Positions 16,056 through 26,952 of a DNA stretch of 64,000 nucleotides are shown here, piece after piece. The DNA comes from Streptomyces cyaneofuscatus (GTDB lineage: Bacteria > Actinomycetota > Actinomycetes > Streptomycetales > Streptomycetaceae). The notes under the pieces were generated by a model that was not told the DNA's origin, made no database searches, and saw only the letters and a list, made by a program, of their open reading frames with translations. Location: positions 124,001 through 188,000 of the forward strand of contig NZ_JOEM01000004.1 of the NCBI RefSeq assembly GCF_000718135.1, in the 5' to 3' direction. How positions within the stretch are numbered: position 1 is the first letter of the stretch; every line of letters begins with the position of its first letter. Made by a program: the position numbers and the translations under genes.

Positions 16056-16829
16056 TCAGTTGGTCGTCTCCGGCCTGGCCGACTTCTGCCACGGGTACTT
16101 CGTCCGCAGGTGCGGGTCCGGCGCGGTGATCGCCTGCGGGGCCTCCTCGCGGGCCGGTCCGCCCCAGGACTCGTCCGCCGTACTGCTGTTACCGCTCCCG
16201 GCGGCCGGCTCGGGCCACTCCACCCCGGCGTCGCGCCCTCGCGCCGCCCCGGCTTCCGGCCCTTGCGAGGTCCCCGGCCGCTCCTCCACGGTCCAGTGCC
16301 GCAGGGCTCCCGCCTCGATGTCGATCTGCGCGTTCAGCGCGTCCAGGTCGTCGTCGGCGAACTGCCGCGCGTGGTCCCGGGCCGCCCAGCGCAGCGAGTC
16401 CGCCGAGTGCGTGATCCGTTCGGTGCGCTCCCTCAGCTGCGGCAGCAGGCCGGCGACCGTCGCCCGGTCCGGCTCGCGCTCCAGCCGCTTCAGCTCCTCG
16501 TCCAGCTCCAGGCCATGCGCGCTCAGCCGCCGGAAGAGGCCCACCGACTCCGCGAGCGAGGAGTCCTCCGCCACCCCGGCATGCAGGGCGTCCTGGGTGG
16601 CGCGCATCGAGGTGCGCAGGGCGAGCCGGAGCTGGGCCAGCTCGCCCGCGACGCCGGTCTGGCCGAAGCTCTTGGCCCGGAGCGTGGTGTCCTCCACCGT
16701 GCGGCGGGCCTGGGTGATCGTGCGGTCCACGCCGCGCTTGGCCGCGCCGACAGCCTTCACGGTCGCATAGACGCCCAGCGCGATGAACGCGACGAAGAGC
16801 AGCGCCAGGATCGTGATCGCGGCTTCCAT
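16056..16829 (-). CDS. Single-pass membrane protein with long helical/coiled-coil domain
   Basis: 257 residues from ATG 16829, with AGGGGC-type ribosome binding sequence. One N-terminal transmembrane helix (~4-26) is followed by ~160 residues of charged helices rich in heptads (KAVGAAKRGVDRTITQARRTVEDTTL ...) and a disordered acidic C-terminus. No catalytic motif is seen. It is conserved between leuS and degV in Streptomyces; function unknown. Topology suggests a membrane-anchored cytoplasmic scaffold. Confidence 0.8.
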   Translation of the reverse strand: MEAAITILALLFVAFIALGVYATVKAVGAAKRGVDRTITQARRTVEDTTLRAKSFGQTGVAGELAQLRLALRTSMRATQDALHAGVAEDSSLAESVGLFRRLSAHGLELDEELKRLEREPDRATVAGLLPQLRERTERITHSADSLRWAARDHARQFADDDLDALNAQIDIEAGALRHWTVEERPGTSQGPEAGAARGRDAGVEWPEPAAGSGNSSTADESWGGPAREEAPQAITAPDPHLRTKYPWQKSARPETTN

Positions 16830-16893
16830 GAATGCCCCTCGGTGTCTCGATGCGGCTGCCGGTAGCGGTCGCTCCCCTCCACCGTAAACGGAA

Positions 16894-16934
16894 CGGGCAG
16901 GCCGAGGGTTCCTTCGGAACCCCCAACCTGCCCG
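16894..16934 (-). terminator. Terminator after leuS
   Basis: CGGGCAGG / CCTGCCCG outer arms enclose GGGTTCC-ttc-GGAACCC. It lies 46 bases beyond the leuS stop on the minus strand. Confidence 0.85.
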
Positions 16935-16979
16935 TAGGGGATGGCCCTAACTACGTACAGCGCCTACATACAGCGGCCG

Positions 16980-19847
<2,868 letters not shown>

Positions 19848-19885
19848 GATCCTCAAAGCTCCATCGATCGTCATCTGCCGGGAAA

Positions 19886-19912
19886 CGAAAAATCCCCTCG
19901 CACAGGAGGGGA
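19886..19912 (-). terminator. Attenuator terminator in the leuS leader
   Basis: On the minus strand TCCCCTC (19912-19906) and GAGGGGA (19899-19893) form a 7-bp stem followed immediately by a run of five Ts (19892-19888). It lies 38 bases before the leuS start and 45 bases after the leader-peptide stop, so it would end transcription before leuS unless overridden. Confidence 0.85.
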
Positions 19913-19913
19913 C

Positions 19914-19966
19914 GCCGCGCTGACTCCGACCAGGCGTTCTCACCGGTCGGGATTCTTCAGCGCGGC
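19914..19966 (-). promoter_or_regulatory. Alternative-pairing segment of the leuS attenuator
   Basis: The end of the leader peptide frame, GCCGCGCTGA (minus strand, 19966-19957), is perfectly complementary over 10 bases to TCAGCGCGGC (19923-19914), enclosing a smaller CCGACC/GGTCGG hairpin. AATCCC inside this loop can also pair with GGGATT of the terminator. A ribosome stalled on the Leu codons would cover the first strand. Confidence 0.65.
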
Positions 19967-19995
19967 TCGCTAAGCAGAAGGCGTACGGCACGCAT
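19957..19995 (-). CDS. leuS leader peptide ([12 protein letters not shown])
   Basis: A 12-residue frame with three consecutive leucine codons, CTT CTG CTT; CTT is rare in this GC-rich genome, which would make the ribosome sensitive to Leu-tRNA shortage. A TACCCT hexamer ends seven bases upstream of the ATG, so the mRNA may be leaderless, as in other actinobacterial attenuator peptides. The stop codon lies inside one strand of a long-range stem, and a terminator with a T-run follows. The arrangement matches classical ribosome-mediated attenuation. The peptide itself presumably has no other function. Confidence 0.8.
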   Translation of the reverse strand: MRAVRLLLSEPR

Positions 19996-20201
19996 GGCGT
20001 CAGGGTACCGCACGGGCCCGGAGGGTAGCGGAGAGCGGCCGGTGGGCGGACATCGCATGGCTTGGCCGAGCACTCGGAGACGGGGTTACTCGGCGTACCG
20101 GCTTCTATCAGGGCAACAGAGCAAAGCCCGTACTGGTTGGTATGGGGCGTCCTAGCATGCGGCAACGGGACCGCTTTGCCGAACTATTCGGAGTCGCCCC
20201 T

Positions 20202-21875
20202 ATGAACCCTCTGAACTCTCATCGCAAGATCCGCGTATCCCCCAGCATGAGCCCCGGAATGAGTCGGCCTGTACAGGGCGGCCTGACTGTCACCGCCCTG
20301 GTTTTCGTCCCTCTGCTCGCCGTCGCGGGGAGCGACAGCTTCCGCGCCACCTTGGATTTCACCACCGGCGTCCTGTCGCTGGTGTCGCTCAGCGCGGCCG
20401 TCGCCTGGGGCCTGCTGGCCACCGACCGGCTGTTCCTCTCCACCCGCCAGCGGATCATCTGCCAGGGCATCCACCGGGCCACGGCCATCGCCGCGCTCGG
20501 CTTCCTGCTGCTGCACGGCACCGTGAAGATCGCCCTCGGCCATGTGTCCTTGATCGGCGCCCTCATACCCTTCGGCCTCGGGGTCACGGGTACGGCGGGG
20601 CTGATCGGCTTCGGCTCGCTGGCCGGACTGCTCATGGTCGTCACGGCCGCGACCGGCGCCCTGCGCAGCGCGTTCGCCCACCCCTCCCCCGCGGCCACCC
20701 GGCTGGGACAGTCACTGGGTTCCCCTCGGGAGGCGGGCGGGATCGCGGGCCGGTGGCGTGCGCTGCACGCCCTGGCCTATCCGGCCTGGTGCGCCGCGCT
20801 GGTCCACGGCCTGTACGCGGGCCGGGCACCCGCCACCTGGGTCGTCGTGATGTACAGCCTCTGCCTCACCGCGGTCGCCGGCGCCCTGTGCCTGCGGCTG
20901 CTGCCCCGCCCGACGAAGCGCCGGATCACCGACCGGATCACCGCGCTGATGAGCCCGGACGCGAACCTCGACCTGCCGGACCCGGTGCTGCGCGGGTCCT
21001 CGCGGCCGGGCGCGGAGCGGGGGCCCGGCCGGGACCGCGAGCCGCCCGCGGCGGACCCCGAGGGGTGGAGTGCCCCGGACCGGGAGGTCCGGGGCACTCC
21101 GGTGCGCCCGCGCACCCTGTCGGCGCCGCTGCCCCCGCCGATGCCCCCACCCGTACCGCTGTCCGGCTCGCTGCACGAGGCGCCGACGGAACTGCTGTAC
21201 GGGGTCCAGCCCCCGGCGTACGAACCGCCGCCCCGCAGCTCCGACCGGCTCGCCGACGGCCCGGTGGGCGGACCGGGGGCCGGGCCCGGGATGGGACCGG
21301 CGGGCGGGCCGGGGATGGGGCCGGCCGGCGGGCCGGGGATCGGGTCGGCGGGAGGTCCCGGGATCGGAGCGTCGGGCGGGCCGGGGATATCGGCCGGATA
21401 CCGCGCCGTCTCCCAGGCCGGTGACGCCACCCGCCCACCGGGCGCCAGGTGGCCCGCCCCCTCCCCCGCCCCGCCCGCACAGGCCCACCACGGCCCGCAA
21501 GGAGCCGAGCACACCTACGCGCCCCCGCAGGAACCGCCGCTGTACGCGTCGCCGCTCTACACGACGTCCCCTTACGGCACCCCGGCGTACGGCACAGCTG
21601 ACGCGACGTCTTCTTTCGACAGCGTCCCGATTTCCTTCGACAACGCCCCTACCGGCAGCGTTCCGATGCCCGGTGCCCCCGCTCCTTCCTACGGAGCCTC
21701 CTACGAAACCCCGTACCGGGCCGCTCCGGCGCCCGAGCCCTTCGACACAGCCGTCCCCACCCCAGCCGTCCCCATCACACCCACCCCCGGCACCGGCGCA
21801 GAACCGCCGGCCGGACCGTTCTCCGCGCCCCCGGCCGGAGAACCGTGGCACGCACCCGCAGGAGACCGACCGTGA
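20202..21875 (+). CDS. Bis-haem ferric-reductase-like membrane protein with Pro/Gly-rich tail
   Basis: 557 residues from ATG 20202 (GGAG eight bases before); an upstream ATG at 20142 is less likely. About six transmembrane helices occupy residues ~25-230. Histidines are paired as HRATAIAALGFLLLH (Hx13H) and HALAYPAWCAALVH (Hx12H), the arrangement that binds two haems in ferric-reductase-like domains. The remaining ~300 residues are disordered, Pro/Gly-rich with GPGMGPAGGPGMGPAG-like repeats. No FAD or NAD domain is present on this chain. Its stop overlaps the start of the NuoF/ferredoxin-like gene (GTGA), so the two probably form one electron-transfer unit. Confidence 0.75.
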   Translation: MNPLNSHRKIRVSPSMSPGMSRPVQGGLTVTALVFVPLLAVAGSDSFRATLDFTTGVLSLVSLSAAVAWGLLATDRLFLSTRQRIICQGIHRATAIAALGFLLLHGTVKIALGHVSLIGALIPFGLGVTGTAGLIGFGSLAGLLMVVTAATGALRSAFAHPSPAATRLGQSLGSPREAGGIAGRWRALHALAYPAWCAALVHGLYAGRAPATWVVVMYSLCLTAVAGALCLRLLPRPTKRRITDRITALMSPDANLDLPDPVLRGSSRPGAERGPGRDREPPAADPEGWSAPDREVRGTPVRPRTLSAPLPPPMPPPVPLSGSLHEAPTELLYGVQPPAYEPPPRSSDRLADGPVGGPGAGPGMGPAGGPGMGPAGGPGIGSAGGPGIGASGGPGISAGYRAVSQAGDATRPPGARWPAPSPAPPAQAHHGPQGAEHTYAPPQEPPLYASPLYTTSPYGTPAYGTADATSSFDSVPISFDNAPTGSVPMPGAPAPSYGASYETPYRAAPAPEPFDTAVPTPAVPITPTPGTGAEPPAGPFSAPPAGEPWHAPAGDRP

Positions 21876-23449
21876 ATGCCCCCCTCCCCGACGTTCCCGA
21901 GGTCCGCGTCGTCGGCCTGCCGCAACTGACCACCGGCTTCGACCTGGTGGAGCGGCTCGACCTCGCCATGCACCTGAAGGTGCACGGACCCCTCGAACCG
22001 ATGACCGGCGAGCGGCTGGCCGAGCTGGCCGAAGCGATCTCCCTGCGCGGGCGGGGCGGCGCCGGGTTCCCCTTCGGGAAGAAGATGCGGGCCGTGGCGA
22101 AGGCGTCCATCCGGCGCGGGGTGCGGCCCGTCGTCGTGATCAACGGGAGCGAGGGCGAGCCCGCCTGCCGCAAGGACACCGTCCTGCTCAACCGCGCCCC
22201 GCACCTCATCCTGGACGGCGCCCTGCTCGCCGCCGAGGCGCTCGGCGCGCGCACGCTGGTCGTCGCCGTCACCCGTAACTCCACCGAGGTCTCCGTACGC
22301 GCGGCACTGGCCGAGCGCGGCCTCTCCGACCGGCGCGGCCAGCAGTTGCGCGCCCGCGTGGTGCGCACCCCGGAGCGCATGGTCTCCGGCGAGGCGTCCT
22401 CGGTGATCCGCGCGGCCAACGGCGGCCCCGCCATGCCCCCGGGCCGGCGTGAGCGGGCGGCGGAGACCGGGGTCGGCGGGTTTCCGACGCTGCTGTCGAA
22501 CGCGGAGACGTACGCCCAGCTCGCCGTCGCCGCCCGGATCGGCCCCCGCCGTTACGGGCACACCGGGCTGCCGAACGAACCCGGCACCGTCCTGCTCACC
22601 GTCTCCGGCGCCGTGGCGCGGCCCATGGTCATCGAGGTGCCCACCGGGGTGCCGCTGCGGTACATCCTCCAGCTGGCCGGAGCGCCGCCGCTGCCCCAAG
22701 GGGTCCTGACCGGCGGCTATCACGGCAACTGGATCGACGCGGTCGCCTCCCACAACGCGGTCATATCCCGCGAGTCCCTGGCCACCGTCGGCGGCGCGCT
22801 CGGCGCGGGCGCGATCCTGCCGATCGGGCCGGAGACCTGCCCGCTCGGCGAGTCCCTCCGGATCGCGAACTGGCTGGCCGCCGAGACCGCCGGACAGTGC
22901 GGCCCGTGCAAGCTGGGACTTCCGGCGGCGGCGGGCGGGCTGTCCGACGTGCTGAACGGCGGCGGGCCCGCCGCGCTGGAGGCCCTGCGCGAGGTGACCC
23001 AGGCGGTGAAGGGCCGGGGCGCGTGCAAGCATCCGGACGGTTCGGCGCGGTTCCTGATGTCGACGCTGTCGGCGTTCACCGACGACCTCGCCGCCCATGT
23101 CCTGGACGGCGGCTGCGGGCGCGAGACGCTCGGCGTGCTGCCGCTGCCCGCCTCCGGCTACCAGGACCTGGAGGAGTCGATCCCCAGCGGCGAGAAGCTG
23201 GCGGTGGACTGGACGCTCTGCCAGGGCCACGGCCTCTGCGCGGACATCGTCCCCGAGCTCATCAGGCTGGGCCCTGACGGCTATCCGGCGGTGGCGGACG
23301 CCTCGGTCCCGATGCATCTGCGCGGCCGCGCCCAGCGGGCCGTACGGCGCTGCCCCGCGCTGGCGCTCCGGATCGAGCAGCCGGCCGCCGAGCAGCGCCC
23401 CGCGCTGCCCGCCGTCACCCGGCGGGCCCTGGGCAGCGGACGCGACTGA
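21872..23449 (+). CDS. NuoF-like NADH dehydrogenase subunit with C-terminal ferredoxin
   Basis: 525 residues from GTG 21872, coupled to the preceding gene and preceded by AGGAGA. The core resembles complex I subunit NuoF: nucleotide-binding SLRGRGGAGFPFGKK, FMN-binding INGSEGEPACRKD, and an iron-sulfur segment with GQCGPCKLG and GACKHPDG. A ferredoxin-like domain follows (CQGHGLCADIVPELI ... RRCPALAL), consistent with a 3Fe-4S or 4Fe-4S cluster. It lies outside any nuo operon and partners the bis-haem membrane protein, so it may pass electrons from NAD(P)H to the membrane haems. The physiological acceptor is unknown. Confidence 0.85.
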   Translation: MNAPLPDVPEVRVVGLPQLTTGFDLVERLDLAMHLKVHGPLEPMTGERLAELAEAISLRGRGGAGFPFGKKMRAVAKASIRRGVRPVVVINGSEGEPACRKDTVLLNRAPHLILDGALLAAEALGARTLVVAVTRNSTEVSVRAALAERGLSDRRGQQLRARVVRTPERMVSGEASSVIRAANGGPAMPPGRRERAAETGVGGFPTLLSNAETYAQLAVAARIGPRRYGHTGLPNEPGTVLLTVSGAVARPMVIEVPTGVPLRYILQLAGAPPLPQGVLTGGYHGNWIDAVASHNAVISRESLATVGGALGAGAILPIGPETCPLGESLRIANWLAAETAGQCGPCKLGLPAAAGGLSDVLNGGGPAALEALREVTQAVKGRGACKHPDGSARFLMSTLSAFTDDLAAHVLDGGCGRETLGVLPLPASGYQDLEESIPSGEKLAVDWTLCQGHGLCADIVPELIRLGPDGYPAVADASVPMHLRGRAQRAVRRCPALALRIEQPAAEQRPALPAVTRRALGSGRD

Positions 23450-23462
23450 CCAGGCACCACGA

Positions 23463-23505
23463 ACGAAGAAGCGGGCCACCCGATCCGGGTGGCCCGCTTC
23501 TTCGT
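23463..23505. terminator. Bidirectional terminator between NuoF-like gene and tRNA-Ala
   Basis: A 20-bp perfect stem (23463-23482 with 23486-23505) with a 3-base loop serves both the plus-strand gene and the minus-strand tRNA. Confidence 0.92.
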
Positions 23506-23515
23506 CTGGAACTTG

Positions 23516-23588
23516 TGGAGCTAAGGAGAATTGAACTCCTGACCTCCTGCATGCCATGCAGGCGCTCTACCAACTGAGCTATAGCCCC
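23516..23588 (-). tRNA. tRNA-Ala (anticodon GGC), copy 1
   Basis: 73 bases. Acceptor GGGGCTA pairs with TAGCTCC, including the G3-U70 pair that identifies tRNA-Ala; discriminator A. D-arm GCTC...GAGC, anticodon stem CCTGC/GCAGG around loop ATGGCAT (anticodon GGC) and T-arm GGAG/CTCC with TTCAATT are all present. CCA is not encoded. TAATGT at 23633-23628 is a possible -10. An identical copy lies at 27000-27072. Confidence 0.97.
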
Positions 23589-23747
23589 TTGTTGTCCGCC
23601 GCCCGGTTTCCCCTGGCGACATCGAGAACATTACACGGTCCCCCGGGTGCTTCACCAAATCGTTTCCGGTGCGCACACATATGCCCGGATTATCCCGAGG
23701 GTTGAACCGTCAGCCGCAGGTCAGAGGCCTGAAGGATTCCTGGAGGA

Positions 23748-23981
23748 TCACGCCGTGGCGAAGGAGTAGAAGCGCTTGAGGGTGCAGTGCTCCTCCAGGA
23801 GCCGCCCGTAGATCGGCTCCCCCTCCAGCTCCCGGTAGGTCTCGATGGGGTCGCCTTTTATGATCAGCGCCCGGGCGCATTCCTCGCACCAGTACTGGTA
23901 CTCCGGGTTGATCGGGTCCATGTCCCTGACAATGGGCGTACCGCTGCCGCACCAGTCGCACTTACGCCTGTGTGCACCCAT
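23748..23981 (-). CDS. Conserved small zinc-binding protein
   Basis: 77 residues. CDWCG and CEECA provide a four-Cys zinc site, followed by a helical C-terminus (YRELEGEPIYGRLLEEHCTLKRFYS). It is a short actinobacterial protein of unknown function. An overlapping frame (23710-23961) is rejected because it lacks the paired CxxC motif in register. Confidence 0.8.
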   Translation of the reverse strand: MGAHRRKCDWCGSGTPIVRDMDPINPEYQYWCEECARALIIKGDPIETYRELEGEPIYGRLLEEHCTLKRFYSFATA

Positions 23982-23984
23982 CAG

Positions 23985-24173
23985 TCAGCTCCAGCTGTGG
24001 CCGCAGGCCGTGCACACGTAGGAGACCCCTCCGTTGTCGCCCAGCACTTGGGCCACGTGGGACGAACCGCAGGACGGACAGCCGAGCCGGGATCGATCTT
24101 CGGACGTTACGGGGCCGGGGGGCGAGGCGGCGACAAGGGGCAGGTCGGGGACGTATTCGCGACTCGCAGGCAT
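23985..24173 (-). CDS. Small zinc-ribbon protein
   Basis: 62 residues from ATG 24173, which has an excellent GGGAGGGAG. The sequence is short and disordered at first, then has CPSCG and CTACG, a compact zinc ribbon of the TFIIS-like or rubredoxin-like type, ending HSWS. It is three bases upstream of the neighbouring small zinc protein, so the two are likely co-transcribed. Function unknown. Confidence 0.75.
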   Translation of the reverse strand: MPASREYVPDLPLVAASPPGPVTSEDRSRLGCPSCGSSHVAQVLGDNGGVSYVCTACGHSWS

Positions 24174-24279
24174 CGCGCTCCCTCCCGATCGGTCCGTCGC
24201 CCCCTCCGGCGCTCCGATTCTGCCATGGCCCCGCAAGAGGGTCAGCCCGCTCGCCGCCTCCCGGGGAAGGTTCCCGCCC

Positions 24280-24657
24280 TCAGGGCGCGAGGGTCCGGGC
24301 ATCGGCGGCGGCGTCATACCGGTCCTGTGCGTCGAGAACATCCTCGACATGGGACTCCGCCCAGACCTGCAACGCGCTCAAGGGGGCGTGCAGCGTGCGG
24401 CCGAGATCGGTGAGCTCGTAGCGGGCATGGCCGTCACGGTGCAGGGCGCGGTCGATCATGCCGTCACGTTCCAGGGCCCGGAGCGTATCGGTGAGGACCT
24501 TCTTGGTGATGCCCTCGACCGCACGGTGCAGTTCGCCGAAGCGGAGGGGTTCTTCGTGGAGGAGGACGACGATCATCGCGGTCCATTTGTTCGCGATACG
24601 CGCCAACGACCGGCGTGAGGGGCACTCGGCGGAGAACACGGTCCACTCCGGTGTCAT
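24280..24657 (-). CDS. HxlR-family transcriptional regulator (first)
   Basis: 125 residues from ATG 24657, with GGAGGAGGG before it. The winged-helix DUF24/HxlR signature is clear: CPSRRSLARIANKWTAMIVV, RFGELHRAVEGITKKVLTDTLRALERDG, and YELTDLG. It is divergent from a SnoaL-like gene across 102 bases containing a CTGAGccCTCAG dyad, so it probably represses or activates that gene. An N-terminal Cys (near residue 10) could sense oxidants or electrophiles as in HypR/YodB-type members. Confidence 0.9.
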   Translation of the reverse strand: MTPEWTVFSAECPSRRSLARIANKWTAMIVVLLHEEPLRFGELHRAVEGITKKVLTDTLRALERDGMIDRALHRDGHARYELTDLGRTLHAPLSALQVWAESHVEDVLDAQDRYDAAADARTLAP

Positions 24658-24710
24658 GCGCGACCCTCCTCCGTGGTGACGTTGAGGTAACCGGGCACCC
24701 CGTCGGCACA

Positions 24711-24722
24711 CTGAGCCCTCAG
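24711..24722. promoter_or_regulatory. Dyad in the HxlR/SnoaL divergent promoter
   Basis: Perfect CTGAG-cc-CTCAG in the middle of the 102-base divergent spacer; candidate operator of the adjacent HxlR regulator. Confidence 0.35.
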
Positions 24723-24759
24723 CCTATCGAGGCCTGTCGAACAGAAGCGGAGAAAGAGC

Positions 24760-25146
24760 ATGTCGGCCATGGACGTGGTGGGACGGTACGGGGCGGCTGC
24801 GGCGGCCGGGGACATGGTGGCGCTGGCGGCCACGCTGACGAAGGACGTGGTGTGGCATCAGCCCGGCGCGAACCAGCTCTCGGGTGATCATGTGGGGCCC
24901 GAGGCCGTACTGGCCCACCTGGGCCGGTTCATGGAGCTCAGCGGTGGCACGTTCGCGCTGGAGACCGAGTCGGCAACCGAGAGCGGCAACCTGGTGGCCA
25001 CGACGGTCCGGTTCACGGCCGAGCGGGAGGGCGCGGGCTCTCTCGACCAGCACGGGGTGGACGTGTTCCGCGTCGAGGGCGACCTGATCGCGGAGATCTG
25101 GCTGATCGGCGAGGACCAGGCCGCCGAGGACCGGTTCTGGGGCTAG
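24760..25146 (+). CDS. SnoaL-like/NTF2-fold protein (first)
   Basis: 128 residues from ATG 24760 with GGAGAAAG. Features typical of the SnoaL-like NTF2 fold: an N-terminal helix (DVVGRYGAAAAAGDMVALAATL), DVVWHQPG and a C-terminal strand with FRVEGDLIAEIWLIGEDQ. Family members include ketosteroid-isomerase-like enzymes and small-molecule binders. Divergent from an HxlR regulator, its expression is likely triggered by a small reactive compound. Confidence 0.85.
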   Translation: MSAMDVVGRYGAAAAAGDMVALAATLTKDVVWHQPGANQLSGDHVGPEAVLAHLGRFMELSGGTFALETESATESGNLVATTVRFTAEREGAGSLDQHGVDVFRVEGDLIAEIWLIGEDQAAEDRFWG

Positions 25147-25180
25147 GCACGTGCCCGGCGGATCTTGGCCGGGCACGCGC

Positions 25181-25537
25181 CTAGACCTCGATCGCCAGGT
25201 CGCCGATGAGCCCGGCACGGAGCGTGAACCGGTAGCGGAGGACGACCGTGCCACCGGGGAAGTTCCCGTCCAGCCGCACCCGCACGGTCACCTGGCTCCC
25301 GTCGGCGGTCCGCTGGCCGATTCGGGTGCTGGTGTAGGTGTACTCGGCCGAGGACCTCTCGCTCCAGGCACGGATCGCCTCGATGCCCTCATAGGTCTTC
25401 CCGGCGTCCAGGACGGTCGCGCCCGGCGCGAACAGGGCCGCGACGTCGGCGTAGCGCTTCTCGTCGTGCGCATCCAGGTAGGCGACCACCGGCGCGGGCA
25501 GCGTCGCGGGGTCGTAGGCGGTGAAGGTGTCGTTCAT
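25181..25537 (-). CDS. SnoaL-like/NTF2-fold protein (second)
   Basis: 118 residues from ATG 25537 with AAAGGAGAC. AYLDAHDEKRYADVAALFAPGATV and the C-terminal HVLRYRF-like VVLRYRFTLRAGLIGDL mark an NTF2-like fold. It lies 55 bases downstream of the SDR gene on the same strand, likely the same transcript. The presence of an SDR and an NTF2-like protein together is common in detoxification or small-molecule modification operons under HxlR control. Confidence 0.85.
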   Translation of the reverse strand: MNDTFTAYDPATLPAPVVAYLDAHDEKRYADVAALFAPGATVLDAGKTYEGIEAIRAWSERSSAEYTYTSTRIGQRTADGSQVTVRVRLDGNFPGGTVVLRYRFTLRAGLIGDLAIEV

Positions 25538-25592
25538 CAGGGTCTCCTTTGCGAGGGGTCGGCGGGCCGGGGGCACCTGGTGCGGGGCGCGG

Positions 25593-26396
25593 TCAGACGG
25601 TGCGTACGGTGCCGCCGTCGACGACGATCTCGGCTCCGAGGACGCTGGCCGCGCCGTCCGACGCCAGGAACGCGATGACGCCGGCGACTTCGTCCGGGGT
25701 GGCGAAACGGCCCAGCGGCACGCCACCCAGGGCGGCGCCCAGCGAATCCCAGGCGGCGTCCCGGTCCCCGTCGAGCGGCTCGGCGAGACGGTCGACGAGC
25801 TGGTCCGCGGCTTCGGTCCGAATGCCGCCCGGGGAGACCGTGTTGACGCGGATGCCGTGCGGGGCGAGCTGCCCGGCCAGGCCCTTGCTGTAGGTACGCA
25901 GAGCCGCTTTGGCCGCCGCGTACGCCAGGGTGCCGTCCCACAACGGCATGCGCGCCTGGATCGATGCCACGTGGATGATCACGCCCCGGCCCTTCTCGAT
26001 CATCGCCGGGACCAGCTCGCGGTCCAGGCGCACCGCGGACAGCAGGTTCAGGTCCAGTTCCTGTGCCCACTCCGCCTCGCCCAGTGCGCTGAAGCCTCCG
26101 GACGGCGACTGCGACCCGCCCGCGACGTGGACGACCACGTCCGGCGCGCCCTCGGCGAGGACGAGCCGGGCGGCCTCCCGGGCGGCCACGGGGTCGGCCA
26201 GGTCGGCGGGGACGAAACGTACGGCCTCGTCCTCACCCGGCGCGCGGGCGACAACGGTGACGTCCATGCCCGCTTCCCGCAGGTGGCGAACGACCGCCGC
26301 ACCGGTCCCCCGGGTGCCGCCCGTGACCGTCGCGCGCGGCACCGACGGGGCGCGCTCCACGTCGGATGCAGTCACTTCTATTTTCGCAGTCAGCAT
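25593..26396 (-). CDS. Short-chain dehydrogenase/reductase (SDR)
   Basis: 267 residues from ATG 26396. NAD(P)-binding TGGTRGTGAAVVRHL near the N-terminus, HVAGG, catalytic Ser in IHVASIQARM and the YxxxK pair in YAAAKAAL, then VNTVSPGGIRTE: a complete classical SDR. The minus-strand -10-like TAATCT lies seven bases upstream of this ATG, so it may be translated from a leaderless mRNA; a longer start at 26417 would absorb the operator dyad. The substrate is unknown. Divergent from the second HxlR regulator. Confidence 0.9.
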   Translation of the reverse strand: MLTAKIEVTASDVERAPSVPRATVTGGTRGTGAAVVRHLREAGMDVTVVARAPGEDEAVRFVPADLADPVAAREAARLVLAEGAPDVVVHVAGGSQSPSGGFSALGEAEWAQELDLNLLSAVRLDRELVPAMIEKGRGVIIHVASIQARMPLWDGTLAYAAAKAALRTYSKGLAGQLAPHGIRVNTVSPGGIRTEAADQLVDRLAEPLDGDRDAAWDSLGAALGGVPLGRFATPDEVAGVIAFLASDGAASVLGAEIVVDGGTVRTV

Positions 26397-26398
26397 GG

Positions 26399-26413
26399 CT
26401 GCTAGATTAGCAG
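26399..26413. promoter_or_regulatory. Operator-like palindrome overlapping divergent -10 elements
   Basis: Perfect CTGCTA-gat-TAGCAG. On the plus strand it contains TAGATT and on the minus strand TAATCT, both TAnnnT -10-like hexamers for the HxlR gene and the SDR gene. An ideal place for the HxlR protein to repress both. Confidence 0.55.
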
Positions 26414-26448
26414 TCATTGACCGGAACGACGAGCGAGGAGGAATGCGC

Positions 26449-26952
26449 ATGCCTGCACGTGTCCGGGTCGAGGACCGGGAGTGCCCGCTGTCGACGGCGA
26501 TGTCGTACGTCGGGGAGTGGTGGACGGTCCTGCTCCTGCACGACTGCTTCGACGGATACACGCGCTTCGACCAGTTCGAGGCCAACATCGGGCTGTCCTC
26601 CAGCATGCTGACCACCCGGCTCAAGACGCTCGTCGACAACGGCATCCTGACCAAGCGCGTCTACCAGGAGCGTCCGGTCCGGCACGAGTACGTGCTCACC
26701 GACTTCGGCCGCTCCCTGCGGCCGGTCCTGGTGGCGATGGCCGCGTGGCGGAACGAGCAGCTGGCGCCGTCCGAGCGCGCGATGGTGCTCGTCGACACCG
26801 TCACCGGCCGCGAGGTGGAGCCGGTGACGGTCGACCCGGTCACCGGCCTGTCGGTGTCGGACCCGCGTTTCGCGTTCCGGTCGGGCCCGGCGGCGGGCGA
26901 GGAGATGCGGGCGCGCTACGCGGGAGAACGAGGAAAGCCGGGCGGTTCGTGA
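26449..26952 (+). CDS. HxlR-family transcriptional regulator (second)
   Basis: 167 residues. ATG 26449 is chosen over 26443 because GAGGAGG ends eight bases before it. The HxlR winged helix is shown by CPLSTAMSYVGEWWTVLLLHDCF, RFDQFEANIGLSSSMLTTRLKTLVDNGIL and YVLTDFG; a ~55-residue C-terminal extension follows. Cys near residue 10 is the typical redox-sensing position. It probably controls the divergent SDR/NTF2 operon through the 26399-26413 palindrome. Its last codons lie within the terminator for the opposing tRNA. Confidence 0.9.
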   Translation: MPARVRVEDRECPLSTAMSYVGEWWTVLLLHDCFDGYTRFDQFEANIGLSSSMLTTRLKTLVDNGILTKRVYQERPVRHEYVLTDFGRSLRPVLVAMAAWRNEQLAPSERAMVLVDTVTGREVEPVTVDPVTGLSVSDPRFAFRSGPAAGEEMRARYAGERGKPGGS

